NCBI RefSeq assembly: GCF_038007305.1
Contig: NZ_JBBOWV010000001.1
Span: forward strand, 625,501-689,500
Source of the DNA: Solibacillus sp. FSL W7-1436
Lineage (GTDB): Bacteria > Bacillota > Bacilli > Bacillales_A > Planococcaceae
DNA length: 64,000 nt
Reading direction: 5' to 3'
Position numbers and translations under genes: made by a program. The notes under the pieces are model-generated. The model had not been told where the DNA came from. It saw only the letters and a list, made by a program, of their open reading frames with translations, and ran no database searches. Shown piece by piece: positions 52,773 to 64,000 of the stretch. Position 1 is the stretch's first letter. The number at the start of each line of letters is the position of its first letter.

Positions 52773-55181
52773 CTATTTCTTTTTACTTTTTTTCTTTTTG
52801 CCTTTTGCGATGCCTTCGTAAAACTTCGGCTTCTCGCCTGATTTACCTTCTTTGCGGCGACCGCGTGGATCACGGTCAGACGAGTCTGAACGTTTCGCCT
52901 TTTCAGGGCGTGGCTTGCTTGCGCCGCGCGATTTGCGGTCACGTTTTTCACCTGTACGCTCATCATCTTTTTTGCGGCCTTCTCTGCGACCTGCATGGAT
53001 GACTTTCGATGTTTGGCGACGAGCCGGACGTGGGCTGCTCACCATATCGACGATTTCAAAGTCGACAGAAGATTCCTCGATCACGACATTCGCCACACGG
53101 ATCTTCACTTCATCCCCGATGCGGAACTGACGGCCGGTACGCTCACCGATCATCATCATATGACGGTCTTCAAAACGGTAGTAATCATCCGTCATATTCG
53201 AAATATGAACAAGACCTTCCACCGTATTTTCAAGCTCTACGAAAATACCGAAGTTCGTAATCGATGACACAATCCCTTCGAACTCTTCACCGATTTTATC
53301 GGACATGAATTGCGCTTTTTTCAGTGCATCCGTATCACGTTCTGCTTCAACGGCACGACGTTCACGACCAGATGTATGTTCCGCAATTTCATCCATTACC
53401 GCGCTCCATTGTACAACCGTTTCCTTCGATGTATCGCCGTTAATCAAATACGTACGAATTAAACGGTGGACGATTAAGTCCGGGTAACGACGGATTGGTG
53501 ATGTGAAGTGCGTATAAAACTCTGTCGATAAACCGAAGTGGCCTAATGACTCGGCATAATATTTCGCCTGCTGCATCGAACGTAACAGCATCGTTGAAAT
53601 AACCGGCTCTTCCGGCAAGCCTTCGATCGAACGGATGACTTCCTGTAATGCTTTCGGATGTACCGAATTCCCTGTACCTTTTATCATAATACCAAAATTT
53701 GTAACAAACTCAAAGAAACGTTGTAATTTTTCCGGCTTCGGATCTTCGTGGATACGGTAGATGAACGGCAGCTCCATCCAGTGGAAATGCTCGGCAATCG
53801 TTTCGTTCGCTGCAAGCATGAACTCCTCGATCAGACGCTCTGCAACTGTACGTTCGCGTAACACGATGTCAGTCGGCCAGCCGTCTTCATTAACGAGCAC
53901 TTTTGATTCCTTGAAATCAAAGTCAATTGCACCGCGTGACATACGTTTGTTGCGTAAGATTTGCGCTAAATCGGCCATATCTCTGAACATCGGCACTAAG
54001 CTTTCATAGCGCTCCATTAATTCCGGGTTTTCGTCCGGATTTTCTAAAATGTTATAAACGTCCGAATACGTCATACGCTCCGTCGTTTTAATCACACTTT
54101 GGAAAATTTCATGCTTCACCACTTGCCCGGCCTGGTCGATTGTCATTTCACATGACAATGTTAAACGGTCAACTTGCGGGTTCAATGAACAGATTCCGTT
54201 CGATAAACGGTGTGGAATCATCGGAATTACGCGGTCCGTCAAGTAAACAGATGTCGCGCGTTCATATGCTTCCTGGTCCAGTACAGAGCCTTGTGTCACG
54301 TAATAACTAACATCGGCAATGTGTACACCGAGCTTGTATGTGCCATTGTCATTTTTCACGACTGTTACGGCATCATCCAAGTCTTTCGCGTCAGCACCAT
54401 CGATTGTTACGATGACTTCATTGCGCAGATCACGGCGTCCGACTAAGTCCTGTTCGGAAATTTCTTCCGGTACATCGATTGCCGCCTGCACAACCTCTTG
54501 CGGGAACTCTGGCGGAATATCATATTTATAAAGAATCGATAAAATGTCCACACCCGGATCATTTTTATGACCTAAAATTTTCGTGATCATCCCTGTCGCA
54601 GATTTCGTCGCATCTGGCCAGTGCGTTACTTCTACAACGACTTTATGTCCGTCGACCGCACCCATTGCGTCCTCTTTTGCGATAAAGATATCCATATTCA
54701 ACTTCTTATCATCTGTAACGACAAAACCAAAACCGCGATTTGCCTGGTATGTACCTACAAATGATGTTTTGCTGCGTTCGACGATTTTTACGATCGTCCC
54801 TTCACGGCGGTCACCTGATTGTTCCTTTAATACACGTACGAGCACGGTATCTTCATTCAGTGCACCATTCACTTCATGTGCCGGGATGAAAATATCGTCC
54901 ATGCCTTGTTCTTCCGGTGCGACGAAACCGAATCCTTTCGCGTTCCCGATAAAGCGGCCGCGCAGTAAATTCATGCGTTCCGGTAAACCGTAGCGATTTG
55001 AACGGGAGCGCACGATTTGTCCTTGCGCTTCCATTTTCACGAGTGTTTTCACTAACTCACGGAACTCATCCGCTTCTTCTAATTCAAGTACATCTTCAAT
55101 TTCCGATACAGTCATCGGTTTATAGCCATCGTCCTTCATCATATCAAGGACGCGCTGTTGTAATTCATTTTGTTGTGTCAT
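52773..55181 (-). CDS. rnr: Ribonuclease R
   Basis: The protein has 802 residues. Domains in order are an N-terminal winged helix ([20 protein letters not shown]), two cold-shock OB folds ([26 protein letters not shown]), the RNB catalytic domain with [12 protein letters not shown] near 265, an S1 domain ([20 protein letters not shown]) and a long Lys/Arg-rich tail (about 715-802). It is a 3'-5' exoribonuclease that degrades structured RNA and works with tmRNA-SmpB. Confidence 0.98.
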   Translation of the reverse strand: MTQQNELQQRVLDMMKDDGYKPMTVSEIEDVLELEEADEFRELVKTLVKMEAQGQIVRSRSNRYGLPERMNLLRGRFIGNAKGFGFVAPEEQGMDDIFIPAHEVNGALNEDTVLVRVLKEQSGDRREGTIVKIVERSKTSFVGTYQANRGFGFVVTDDKKLNMDIFIAKEDAMGAVDGHKVVVEVTHWPDATKSATGMITKILGHKNDPGVDILSILYKYDIPPEFPQEVVQAAIDVPEEISEQDLVGRRDLRNEVIVTIDGADAKDLDDAVTVVKNDNGTYKLGVHIADVSYYVTQGSVLDQEAYERATSVYLTDRVIPMIPHRLSNGICSLNPQVDRLTLSCEMTIDQAGQVVKHEIFQSVIKTTERMTYSDVYNILENPDENPELMERYESLVPMFRDMADLAQILRNKRMSRGAIDFDFKESKVLVNEDGWPTDIVLRERTVAERLIEEFMLAANETIAEHFHWMELPFIYRIHEDPKPEKLQRFFEFVTNFGIMIKGTGNSVHPKALQEVIRSIEGLPEEPVISTMLLRSMQQAKYYAESLGHFGLSTEFYTHFTSPIRRYPDLIVHRLIRTYLINGDTSKETVVQWSAVMDEIAEHTSGRERRAVEAERDTDALKKAQFMSDKIGEEFEGIVSSITNFGIFVELENTVEGLVHISNMTDDYYRFEDRHMMMIGERTGRQFRIGDEVKIRVANVVIEESSVDFEIVDMVSSPRPARRQTSKVIHAGRREGRKKDDERTGEKRDRKSRGASKPRPEKAKRSDSSDRDPRGRRKEGKSGEKPKFYEGIAKGKKKKSKKK

Positions 55182-55308
55182 GTATTATTTCCCTCCTTTG
55201 AACAGAAAATAAAGTTTCTTACGATGTTGTGCTTTTGGAATCACCTTTTCGCACCCATAGATTTCCAATTCACAAAGTTTCGTAAAAAACAAAAATTTAT
55301 TCACACCA

Positions 55309-56055
55309 TTAGACTATCCAATCTAACGAATTTAAAAACGTGAGAACTTCTTCATGAAGCTGGTCTTTTTCTTTGTCGAGTGTGATGACATGGCCCGAAT
55401 GCTCATACCAGCTGATTTTTTTGTCGATCGATTCGACGGTGTCATAAATAATATTGGCTGAATCGGGGTTGATGACTTTGTCGTTGCGCGACTGGATCAC
55501 CAAAATCGGCGCATACAGCAAGTCGATCGTCTCTCGTACATCGTAAATCAGTTGCTGCAGTTCAGGCAGTGATGCCATTCCTTGCTGCTTGATCGCTTCA
55601 ATCTCTAATTCAATTTCCTGTTCACTTTTACCTTGTTGTTTTTTATATTGTTTTGCATATTCAAGTACGCCTTCAAACATAATGTCTGTCGTGCGCATCG
55701 TCATCGGCGAGCACATCGTCACAACGCCCTTTACCGGATGACTTGTCGCAAGCTTGAGTGAAAATACGCCACCGAGCGATAATCCTGCAACGGCGATTTC
55801 TTCATAGCCTGCCTCTTTTAATTGTGTATACCCGTTTTTTACATCTTGCCACCATTCTTCGGGATTGGAGACAATCAGTTCTTCCGGCGGAACACCATGT
55901 CCTTTATAATGCGGGGCAAGCGATGTATAACCGTGCTTTTCCAAAAAGCGTCCAAGCATCCGCACATCGGCCGAACTACCTGTAAACCCATGTAATAATA
56001 AAACCGCTCTCGGTCCTGCCTGAAAGAAGAACGGTGAAGACAAAGCTGATTTCAT
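55309..56055 (-). CDS. est: Carboxylesterase (Est30-type)
   Basis: This 248-residue alpha/beta hydrolase has the oxyanion region [13 protein letters not shown], the nucleophile elbow [10 protein letters not shown], the Asp in [12 protein letters not shown] and the His in [11 protein letters not shown]. It cleaves short-chain carboxyl esters. The secG-est-rnr order is conserved in Bacillales. AGGAG lies 8 nt before ATG. Confidence 0.92.
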   Translation of the reverse strand: MKSALSSPFFFQAGPRAVLLLHGFTGSSADVRMLGRFLEKHGYTSLAPHYKGHGVPPEELIVSNPEEWWQDVKNGYTQLKEAGYEEIAVAGLSLGGVFSLKLATSHPVKGVVTMCSPMTMRTTDIMFEGVLEYAKQYKKQQGKSEQEIELEIEAIKQQGMASLPELQQLIYDVRETIDLLYAPILVIQSRNDKVINPDSANIIYDTVESIDKKISWYEHSGHVITLDKEKDQLHEEVLTFLNSLDWIV

Positions 56056-56178
56056 AAGCGTGGCTCCTGTCTTGTTGAATAATATGAAAGATACGATTCA
56101 ATCACACCATTGAATCGTGGAAAACTTTCCATTTCTTTCTTCTATTATACTTCGTTTCCTGCCACACTAAAAGAAAAA

Positions 56179-56210
56179 GCCCGACCTAGCATTAAATGCT
56201 TGGTCAGGCG
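56179..56210 (-). terminator. Terminator of secG
   Basis: GCCTGACCAAGCATT / ATGCTAGGTCGGGC stem with T-run on the minus strand. Confidence 0.75.
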
Positions 56211-56225
56211 TTTAATTTCAATCGA

Positions 56226-56453
56226 TTAGAATTTCGTAATCGCTAATGCTAATACGAAGAATGCAACAGAAAGAACGATTGTTGTGCGGTGTAGGACTAG
56301 ATCCATTCCACGAGCTTTCTGTTTACCGAATAGTTGCTCAGCTCCACCAGAGATGGCACCTGATAAACCAGCGCTTTTACCTGATTGTAATAATACAACA
56401 ACGATTAAGGCTATAGCTACGATAATAAGTAATACTGTAAATAACGTATGCAT
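56226..56453 (-). CDS. secG: Preprotein translocase subunit SecG
   Basis: The 75-residue protein has ATG 56453 with GGAGGTGGAGCAA. Two membrane segments ([20 protein letters not shown] and [19 protein letters not shown]) flank [20 protein letters not shown], the SecG signature. It is an accessory subunit of SecYEG. Confidence 0.96.
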   Translation of the reverse strand: MHTLFTVLLIIVAIALIVVVLLQSGKSAGLSGAISGGAEQLFGKQKARGMDLVLHRTTIVLSVAFFVLALAITKF

Positions 56454-56610
56454 TTGCTCCACCTCCCAGACATGGACGTCACAATACAAATTAGTATATC
56501 AAAATGAAGGCACCATTACAATATTTCTTGGAAATGAACATCATATTTTATCCAACAATATCCACTCTTATTCATAGCTGTTGAAACGCATTCAAAAGGA
56601 ATTGAAAAAA

Positions 56611-56642
56611 GCATAGTACCCGCTATTACGGGCACCATGCTT
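56611..56642 (-). terminator. Terminator of the acidic lipoprotein gene
   Basis: AAGCATGGTGCCCG / CGGGTACTATGCTT stem with T-run on the minus strand. Confidence 0.7.
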
Positions 56643-56656
56643 TACATTCATTTTAA

Positions 56657-56932
56657 TTAGTCGTTGCTGTTGTCATCTGTGTTATCATCAACAGCGCCAT
56701 CAACATCGGTATCGTCATCTAAAGTATCTTCTACGTTGTCATCGTTATTGTCGATGTTGTCATCTACATCTAACTCAACATTCGTGTCGTCATTGTTGTC
56801 ATCGATTAAGCCATCATCTGTACCGTCATCGATGTTGTTGTCGATGTTCGTATCGTCCTCATCGTTACATGCTGCAAGTGATAATGATAATAACAACGTC
56901 ATCATCAATGTAGGTGTCTTTTTAAGTTTCAT
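56657..56932 (-). CDS. Asp/Asn-rich lipoprotein
   Basis: The 91-residue protein starts at ATG 56932 with AAAGGAGG. The signal peptide ends LSLAAC (lipobox). Nearly all of the rest is Asp, Asn and Thr (for example NIDNNIDDGTDDGLIDDNND). This is a low-complexity acidic surface protein, possibly binding cations (inference). Confidence 0.65.
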   Translation of the reverse strand: MKLKKTPTLMMTLLLSLSLAACNDEDDTNIDNNIDDGTDDGLIDDNNDDTNVELDVDDNIDNNDDNVEDTLDDDTDVDGAVDDNTDDNSND

Positions 56933-57085
56933 ATTGTAATAGCCTCCTTTGGTGTATGCTTTATGTTTCCCCGATTTATAAAAGAAAAACATCTTTTCTG
57001 ATTTTTCGCCGCAAAAAGAAATTTTCAGGCATTGTATTTTCTTCCCGATTTACATTCGCTATAGTGAAATGAGGAGGTGAAAATC

Positions 57086-58015
57086 GTGCAGCAATCCCGG
57101 CATTATTTATTTGTCAAAACATTGTTGAACCGCATGAAAATGGATGATTTGGACGCACCCGCAATCGAGCAGGAATTTTACCGGTTGGAGGCCGGCTTAT
57201 CTGGCGAACAAAAGCTGAAACGGCTGCTCACGGACTATCATTTCAAATCCGCATCCCATATTTTTTATAATTTCGAATGCATCAATTCAAAAGGTTTTAC
57301 CCATCAAATGGACGCTTTGCTCATGACGCCGCATTTTGTCGTCGTCATGGAAGTAAAACAAATGTCCGGCACCCTTTTCTATAAACCCGCGCTCCATGAA
57401 TTTTCCCGCGTCCATGAAAATGTCAGCGAAAACTTCCCGAACCCGTTTGACCAGGCATACCGCCACCAGCTTTTTTTGGAACATCAATTCAAATCCTGGC
57501 AAATCTCCATTCCTGTTTACCACATCGTCGTGCTCGCCAATCACCGCGCAACACTCGACCATTCCCTTTCCAATTTCCCGATCATGCATATGAGCGGCAT
57601 CCCGAGATTTATCGAAAAACTGTACAGGCAGCATCCAAATCCTCGAGCGAATATTACTTTTCTGCAAAATCAATTAGAGCAACTTTATGAACAGCTTCCC
57701 CCTCGTCGTTCGATTGAAAGGCACCGGCTGCGTAATGGTGTGCTATGCAAGCGGTGCGATTATGTCAATGAAATGCATTATAGGCAAGGCTATTTTAGTT
57801 GTCCGGTTTGCGGAGCGAAAAGTAAAGAAGCGCTATACGAAACTTTTCTGCAATACCGAATTTTAGTCGGCCCCCGTATAACGAATAAAGAGTTCCGCGA
57901 GTTTTTTAATATTTCGTGTATCCACACTGCTTCGAAACTGTTGGCGAGATCCGGCCTGGAAAAGCACGGGGTGAATAAGGGAACGTATTATTTGATTCCG
58001 GAGAAGTTTGAGTAG
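57086..58015 (+). CDS. NERD domain protein
   Basis: The 309-residue protein starts at GTG 57086 (GAGGAGG, 8 nt). The N-terminal NERD (nuclease-related) domain has GLSGEQKLKRLL, IYNFE-like NFECINSKGFTHQMDALL and VVVMEVKQMSG, a PD-(D/E)xK-like core with Asp, Glu and Lys. A zinc ribbon CKRC/CPVC follows, and a C-terminal winged-helix-like part. It is probably a nucleic-acid-processing enzyme; the role is unknown. Confidence 0.8.
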   Translation: MQQSRHYLFVKTLLNRMKMDDLDAPAIEQEFYRLEAGLSGEQKLKRLLTDYHFKSASHIFYNFECINSKGFTHQMDALLMTPHFVVVMEVKQMSGTLFYKPALHEFSRVHENVSENFPNPFDQAYRHQLFLEHQFKSWQISIPVYHIVVLANHRATLDHSLSNFPIMHMSGIPRFIEKLYRQHPNPRANITFLQNQLEQLYEQLPPRRSIERHRLRNGVLCKRCDYVNEMHYRQGYFSCPVCGAKSKEALYETFLQYRILVGPRITNKEFREFFNISCIHTASKLLARSGLEKHGVNKGTYYLIPEKFE

Positions 58016-58045
58016 ATGGACAATAGATGAAAGGACGTGACGAAT

Positions 58046-58279
58046 ATGAAGGAAAAACAGAACGGTAAGCCTGTTGATGCAAAGGTTTCCGACATCACCG
58101 GTCGATATGAAGCCGGCCATTCGACGGTGAAAGAATACCACGAGTCGCTGACGGGCTTGGTACCGGCAAGTGAAGCCGAAAAAATCACGGCCGCGTACGA
58201 AAAGAAAATACGCGCATTGGAAGAAGAGAATGAAATTTTGAGAAAAGCGATTCGAGGATTTTCGGACATTGAGCGGTAG
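58046..58279 (+). CDS. Small coiled-coil hypothetical protein
   Basis: The 77-residue protein starts at ATG 58046 with AAGGA. The C-terminal SEAEKITAAYEKKIRALEEE is a clear heptad coiled coil. It lies 30 bp after the NERD gene and before a terminator, so it is probably the second gene of that unit. Confidence 0.6.
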   Translation: MKEKQNGKPVDAKVSDITGRYEAGHSTVKEYHESLTGLVPASEAEKITAAYEKKIRALEEENEILRKAIRGFSDIER

Positions 58280-58289
58280 TTTGAGAGGC

Positions 58290-58320
58290 AAACCCCCACA
58301 TTCTGTATGCGGGGGTTTTG
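58290..58320 (+). terminator. Terminator of the NERD unit
   Basis: AAACCCCCACA / TGCGGGGGTTT stem followed by T. Confidence 0.75.
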
Positions 58321-58325
58321 CCATT

Positions 58326-58805
58326 TTCTAATATATTTATAAAAGTTCTAATATAAATTTATTTCTTCTAATAAATTGCCGATCTTCTAATATAAATGCG
58401 GTTTGTTCTAATAAGTGCTCCGGATGTTCAAATAAAGTATCGGTTTCTTCTAATATCGTGTCTCCCTCTTCTAATATACGACTCAATTGTTCTAATAAAA
58501 TCCCGTCACGCTTTCTCCCAGCCCTTTTCACCTGGAATAAAAGCTCTTTTCCACCTCAAATTCAAGGAACTTCTAATATCCATCCCAGTTCTTCTAATAT
58601 CACCCGGATTTCTTCTAATAACCCGCTCTATTGTTCTAATAAAATCCCGGCTCCACGCCTACTCCAACGGACCTTCTAATATCCCTCCCAATTCTTCCAA
58701 TAACCGGCTCCATTGATCTAATAAAATCCCGGCACGCCGCCAATTTCCGCAGAACTTCTAATATCCCCCGAACTTCTTCTAATAACCCGCTCCACTTTTC
58801 TAATA
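58326..58805. repeat. Array 1 of 21-bp-phased TTCTAATA octamers (19 copies)
   Basis: Copies at 58326, 58346, 58366, 58385, then 58406, 58427 (TTCAAATA), 58448, 58469, 58490; 58571, 58592, 58613, 58634; 58674, 58695 and 58716 (variants); 58756, 58777, 58798. Within groups the step is 21 bp. The gaps between groups are 81, 40 and 40 bp. Between groups lies a conserved spacer containing CCTGGAATAAAAGCTC and CCACCTCAAATTCA. Confidence 0.9.
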
Positions 58806-58831
58806 AAACCGCCCCGCCCCCCAACAAAAAA

Positions 58832-58853
58832 AGCACCGGAATCCCCCGATGCT
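58832..58853 (-). terminator. Terminator of the MFS gene
   Basis: AGCATCGG / CCGGTGCT stem with T-run on the minus strand. Confidence 0.7.
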
Positions 58854-58872
58854 GTAATTCATATCTATTCAG

Positions 58873-60288
58873 TTAACTCCCGACCGGCTTACTGTTCTTC
58901 ACGAAGAACGACCCGACCAGACCTATTACCGAAACAACTGTCACGACGATGAACGCTGAATGGACACCGTGTGCCAAAAATTCCTGCGGTAAAGCGTTGC
59001 TGAATTTTTCGATATAATTTTGCTGACCGATTGTGTACATCGTCATCGCAATTGCTGTACCAGAAGCACCCGCGATTTGCGTTAAAGTATTTAATGCCGC
59101 AGAACCGTCCGCAAATTTCTGAGGTGCCAATGAGTTCATCGCATTTGTCTGTGCCGGCATGATCGTCATCGATACTCCGACAAAGAATACACATAAGTTT
59201 ACAATGATAATCCATGTTGCCGTCGTTGCTGAAATCGTTGACAGGAATACGATCATTGACACTAAAATCATCGTAAAGCCGATACGTGTAAAGATTTTCG
59301 CTCCGACTTTATCGAAGTTAGTCCCGACGATTGGTGACATGATGATATTAAGTACGTTCGCCGGCAACATGCATAAACCGGCAGTTAATGCCGCGAATCC
59401 TAATACTGTTTTCAGGAACATCGGCACGAGGATCGCTACCGAAAGAATCATAAACATTGTCGCAACCATCAACGCGACACCTAAAGAGAACATCGGTGAT
59501 TTGAATACCGATAAGTCGATCATCGGCTCATCCATTTGCGTTTGACGAACACCGAATACGACCAATAACACTAACCCGACGACAAACGGTACCCAAACGA
59601 TCGGTTCTGTAATTGATTGCTCCGCCAATGTTGCCAATGCAAATACAACGCCACCGAAACCAAGTGTAGAACATACTAACGATAATACATCGATTTTCGG
59701 ACGTGTTACGTTTGATACGTTTTCCACTTTAGACAGCGCTAAAACGATGACAAGGGCATAAACAACAGCCATAATCCAGAAAATATACCGCCAGCTTAAA
59801 GATGTTACGATTAACCCGGCGATTGATGGACCTAATGCCGGACCTGCTGTTAAAACTACCCCTACAATTCCCATGACGGCGCCGCGCTTTTGCACCGGAA
59901 AAATCATCATAATAACACTAAACATCAGCGGTAATATAATCCCTGTTGCAAATGCCTGCACGAAACGACCTGCCAGTAATACTGCAAAGTTCGGTGCCAA
60001 CGCTGCTAATAACGAACCGATTACGGCCAACAAAATTGCCGAAACGACTAATTGGCGTGTAGTAAACCAGCGTACTAAATATGATGATAAAGGTACCAAT
60101 ACGGCCAATACTAATAAGTAGCCGGTTGTTAACCATGCCGCAGATGGTGCTGATACACCGTAGTCATCCATAATATTGGTTAACGCCATATTTAATGCCG
60201 TTTCACCAAATAAACCAACGAATGTACTGATCATCATAACAGCCGCCATACCTTTTGGGCTTTTCACATTGAAAAAAGGTGCTGCCAT
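58873..60288 (-). CDS. DHA2-family MFS multidrug exporter
   Basis: The 471-residue protein starts at ATG 60288 with AGGAGGG; an upstream frame extension has no site. It has about 14 membrane segments. The opening MMISTFVGLFGETALNMALT, the motif-A-like SYLVRWFTTRQLV and motif C VVLTAGPALGPSIAGLIV mark EmrB/QacA-type drug/proton antiporters. The substrate is unknown. It lies between the two octamer arrays. Confidence 0.88.
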   Translation of the reverse strand: MAAPFFNVKSPKGMAAVMMISTFVGLFGETALNMALTNIMDDYGVSAPSAAWLTTGYLLVLAVLVPLSSYLVRWFTTRQLVVSAILLAVIGSLLAALAPNFAVLLAGRFVQAFATGIILPLMFSVIMMIFPVQKRGAVMGIVGVVLTAGPALGPSIAGLIVTSLSWRYIFWIMAVVYALVIVLALSKVENVSNVTRPKIDVLSLVCSTLGFGGVVFALATLAEQSITEPIVWVPFVVGLVLLVVFGVRQTQMDEPMIDLSVFKSPMFSLGVALMVATMFMILSVAILVPMFLKTVLGFAALTAGLCMLPANVLNIIMSPIVGTNFDKVGAKIFTRIGFTMILVSMIVFLSTISATTATWIIIVNLCVFFVGVSMTIMPAQTNAMNSLAPQKFADGSAALNTLTQIAGASGTAIAMTMYTIGQQNYIEKFSNALPQEFLAHGVHSAFIVVTVVSVIGLVGSFFVKNSKPVGS

Positions 60289-60709
60289 TTTTTGTTCCCT
60301 CCTATTATATAAGACTCTTTTATGAAAGTTGAAAATTGCATTCCATACAATTACTGCGAATCTACTCACAGCACGCTTTAAAATATATCAAATTTTTTCC
60401 TGGAAATTCAATTGTTTATGTAATAACTTTTAGACCGATTTTTATAATTGTGAACAATCAAATTCCATTTTTACCCTTATATGGAGCTATGTTTCGTAGA
60501 CATTATTTTACATATTTCCGTGAAAACGATTGCATTTACTCCAATCAAGTTTTGAATACTGTCAGAGAAATCGCGTTACATCAACGTTAACCATTCCTTT
60601 CATTGTCATTGCTATGAAAAAGAATTATTTTGCAATAGTTTTTTGTAGATTTAATAACTAAAAAGGTTAATTGTGAACACTTTCCCATCGTCTGAACGTC
60701 TTTTGGATT
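60289..60709. other. Upstream region of the MFS gene
   Basis: About 420 bp, A/T-rich. No gene could be supported, and no clear operator was seen. Confidence 0.5.
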
Positions 60710-61280
60710 TTCTAATAAACCCGGAAAAGTTCTAATATAAATTTATTTTTTCTAATATATTGCCGATCTTCTAATATAATTGCCGTTTGTTCTAATAAGT
60801 GTTCCGGATGTTCAAATAAAGCAGCTACTTCTTCTAATATCCTGCCGCCATCTTCTAATAAACGACTCAAATGTTCTAATAAAACCCCAGTACGCTTTCC
60901 CCACGCCTTTTTCACCCGGAATAAGTGCTCTCCACCACCTCAAATCCACGGAACTTCTAATATCCCAGCCAATTCTTCTAATATCCCCCGCACTTCTTCT
61001 AATAAACGACTCAAATGTTCTAATAAAACCCCAGCACGCTTTCCCCACGCCCTTTTCACCCGGAATAAGCGCTCTCCTCCACCTCAAATTCACGGAACTT
61101 CTAATATCCCAGCCAATTCTTCTAATAACACCAAGATTTGTTCTAATAACTGACTCGATTTTTCTAATAAAATCAATGCTCGCCTTTTTGCCCGCAGAAT
61201 CTGACGGCCCGCACCGCAAACCCGGTTTCCCACCACCTCAAATTCACAGATCTTCTAATATCCCCCGCAATCTTCTAATA
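60710..61280. repeat. Array 2 of 21-bp-phased TTCTAATA octamers (19 copies)
   Basis: Copies at 60710, 60730, 60750, 60769, then 60790, 60811 (TTCAAATA), 60832, 60853, 60874; 60955, 60976, 60997, 61018; 61099, 61120, 61141, 61162; 61253, 61273. The first nine copies have the same spacing as in array 1, including the variant sixth copy. Spacers between groups share CACGCTTTCCCCACGCC and CACCCGGAATAA blocks. Confidence 0.9.
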
Positions 61281-61330
61281 AACCCCTCACCCCCAGCACA
61301 GCCCCCCCAGCCCCCACCCCAAACAAAAAA

Positions 61331-61354
61331 GACACCCGCCCAAAAGCGAGTGCC
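61331..61354 (-). terminator. Terminator of eno
   Basis: GGCACTCGC / GGCGGGTGTC-type stem with T-run on the minus strand, 21 bp after eno. Confidence 0.6.
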
Positions 61355-61374
61355 TGATTCAATCATTCAAACAA

Positions 61375-62727
<1,353 letters not shown>

Positions 62728-62743
62728 TTAACCGCGCGATCAA

Positions 62744-64000
62744 TTACTGTTCGCTTGGCATAACTAACGATTTTCCTGTCATTTCTGCAGGTTGGGCAAT
62801 ATTAAGTAATTCAAGCATTGTCGGTGCCAGATCGGCTAAAATGCCGTCTTTATACAGCATGGCACCAGGCTTCGTCACAATGACCGGTACCGGGTTTGTC
62901 GTATGTGCCGTCATCGGCTTGTCATCGAGTGTCACCACTTCATCCGAGTTCCCGTGGTCCGCTGTAATGATCGCATAGCCGCCTTTAGCAGTAATTGCAT
63001 CAACAACTTTCCCTAGACACTCGTCTACCGTTTCGATCGCTTTAATCGTCGGTTCAAGCATCCCTGAATGTCCGACCATATCCGGGTTCGCAAAGTTTAG
63101 AATGATGGCATCGAATTTCTCTGCTGCAATAGCTTCCAGTAAAGAATCCGTCACTTCATACGCACTCATCTCCGGCTTCAAGTCGTAAGTCGCCACTTTT
63201 GGAGACGCGATCAGAATACGCTCTTCTCCCGCAAATGTCTCTTCACGGCCACCGCTCATAAAGAACGTCACATGCGGGTATTTTTCCGTTTCCGCAATGC
63301 GCAGCTGAGTTTTGCCTGCTTTTGAAATGACTTCACCGACCGTATTCACTAAGTCGTCACTTTCGTATGCCACATCCGCTACGACATCATCACTGTAATG
63401 TGTAAACGTAACGAATTTCAGATTCGTCGGATGATTTTCAGAGCGCGGCATCGCGTCAAATTTTTCATTCGTCAGTAAAGACGATAACTGAATCGCACGG
63501 TCCGGACGGAAATTGAAGAAAATGACCGCGTCGTTCGTGCTGATCGTTGCGGCAGGACGGCCTTCTTCTGTCACGTTAAACGGCACGACGAATTCATCAT
63601 GCAGTTCACGTTCATATGAAGACTGGACACCTGCTGTTGCAGTGGAAGCCGTTTGACCGATTCCGTCAACTAATGCATTGTACGTTAAACCGACACGTTC
63701 CCAGCGGCGGTCACGGTCCATTGCATAATAGCGACCATGAATCGATGCGAACTTCCCGATCCCGATTTCCTTCATTTGCTTTTCTGTTTCAAGAATATAC
63801 CCAAGTGCTGTCGTTGGACCGACATCGCGTCCATCAAGGAAACCGTGAACATATACTTGCTCAAGACCATTTGCTTTTGCCAGTTTCAATAAGGCAAACA
63901 AATGCTCATAATGGCTATGAACACCGCCATCTGAAAGCAGTCCCATCAAATGGAGCTTTGACCCATGTGCTTTGGCATGTTCAACTGCCGCCAAAAATGA
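62744..64000 (-). CDS. gpmI: 2,3-bisphosphoglycerate-independent phosphoglycerate mutase (5' end off window)
   Basis: About 419 of the usual 510 residues are visible. [51 protein letters not shown] and [11 protein letters not shown] carry the metal ligands. The N-terminal part with the phosphorylated serine lies beyond 64000. It interconverts 3- and 2-phosphoglycerate with Mn. It lies 76 bp upstream of eno. Confidence 0.98.
   Translation of the reverse strand, partial: SFLAAVEHAKAHGSKLHLMGLLSDGGVHSHYEHLFALLKLAKANGLEQVYVHGFLDGRDVGPTTALGYILETEKQMKEIGIGKFASIHGRYYAMDRDRRWERVGLTYNALVDGIGQTASTATAGVQSSYERELHDEFVVPFNVTEEGRPAATISTNDAVIFFNFRPDRAIQLSSLLTNEKFDAMPRSENHPTNLKFVTFTHYSDDVVADVAYESDDLVNTVGEVISKAGKTQLRIAETEKYPHVTFFMSGGREETFAGEERILIASPKVATYDLKPEMSAYEVTDSLLEAIAAEKFDAIILNFANPDMVGHSGMLEPTIKAIETVDECLGKVVDAITAKGGYAIITADHGNSDEVVTLDDKPMTAHTTNPVPVIVTKPGAMLYKDGILADLAPTMLELLNIAQPAEMTGKSLVMPSEQ

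Noticed and set aside
52805-54993. Several plus-strand open frames opposite rnr
   Set aside because: They are shadows of the GC-richer rnr coding strand, without ribosome binding sites or recognisable products.
56933-56992. Upstream extension of the acidic lipoprotein to 56992
   Set aside because: It would destroy the lipoprotein signal peptide and place the AGGAGG site inside the gene; ATG 56932 is preferred.
58337-61219. Open frames on the minus strand in the octamer arrays, with heptad-like repeats such as LLEQLSRILEEGDTILEETD
   Set aside because: The heptad pattern is forced by 21-bp phasing of TTCTAATA. The frames change between groups, lack ribosome binding sites and cross the spacer blocks, so they are treated as noncoding.
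58326-61280. CRISPR array
   Set aside because: The repeats are only 8 bp with 12-13 bp between them, repeat groups share spacers, and no cas genes are present.

Overview
The window is a low-GC Firmicute chromosome. The order eno, secG, est, rnr, smpB, ssrA is the usual one in Bacillales, and the gene content and style suggest a Planococcaceae member such as Solibacillus or Lysinibacillus. No rRNA or tRNA was seen. The genus is an inference.

Left chromosomal part (1-20.84 kb). A partial RpiR regulator and a DUF4153 membrane protein are followed by a six-gene minus-strand operon: Zn alcohol dehydrogenase, RbtT/CsbX-type polyol permease, RpiB-like isomerase, DhaK, DhaL and GlpX. A divergent DeoR regulator and a candidate cre site sit upstream. 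Together these genes could import a short polyol (a tetritol is the best guess), oxidise it to a ketose, phosphorylate it, isomerise it and return the carbon through sugar bisphosphates. Next come an IS1182-like transposase, a small zinc-ribbon gene, a two-gene module (XRE regulator plus a phospholipase-D/AAA+ ATPase fusion), an SDR/TetR pair, a GNAT, a VbhA-antitoxin-like small protein and a pRiA4b-ORF3-like protein.

Integrated element (20,843-51,168, about 30.3 kb). A 16-bp direct repeat, the 3' end of ssrA plus 3 nt, occurs at both ends. A tyrosine integrase lies beside the intact ssrA, and the original ssrA terminator has been displaced to the far end. From the integrase inward lie a cI-like repressor, an excisionase-like HTH, a VapE-type replication ATPase, a TubR-like/TubZ partition pair with palindromes and long repeats, and a replication-relaxation-like protein. 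Further in are a type IIG restriction-methylation gene split by an IS21 element (6-bp target duplication CTTGGT), a serine recombinase and small membrane proteins. The distal 13 kb is a cargo array of single genes separated by two families of hairpin repeats: DinB, histidine phosphatase, ECF sigma/anti-sigma, three paralogous secreted proteins, lipoproteins and small hypotheticals. An IS110 element sits inside one hairpin. No phage structural genes are present. The core resembles a phage satellite or integrative plasmid with a tubulin-based partition system.

Right chromosomal part (51.15-64 kb). This holds ssrA, a short AraC protein, smpB, rnr, carboxylesterase est, secG, an acidic lipoprotein, a NERD protein, a DHA2 MFS exporter, eno and partial gpmI. 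Two intergenic arrays (58.33-58.81 and 60.71-61.28 kb) each hold 19 copies of the octamer TTCTAATA or a close variant, mostly at exact 21-bp phase. They are the most striking unexplained structure outside the island.
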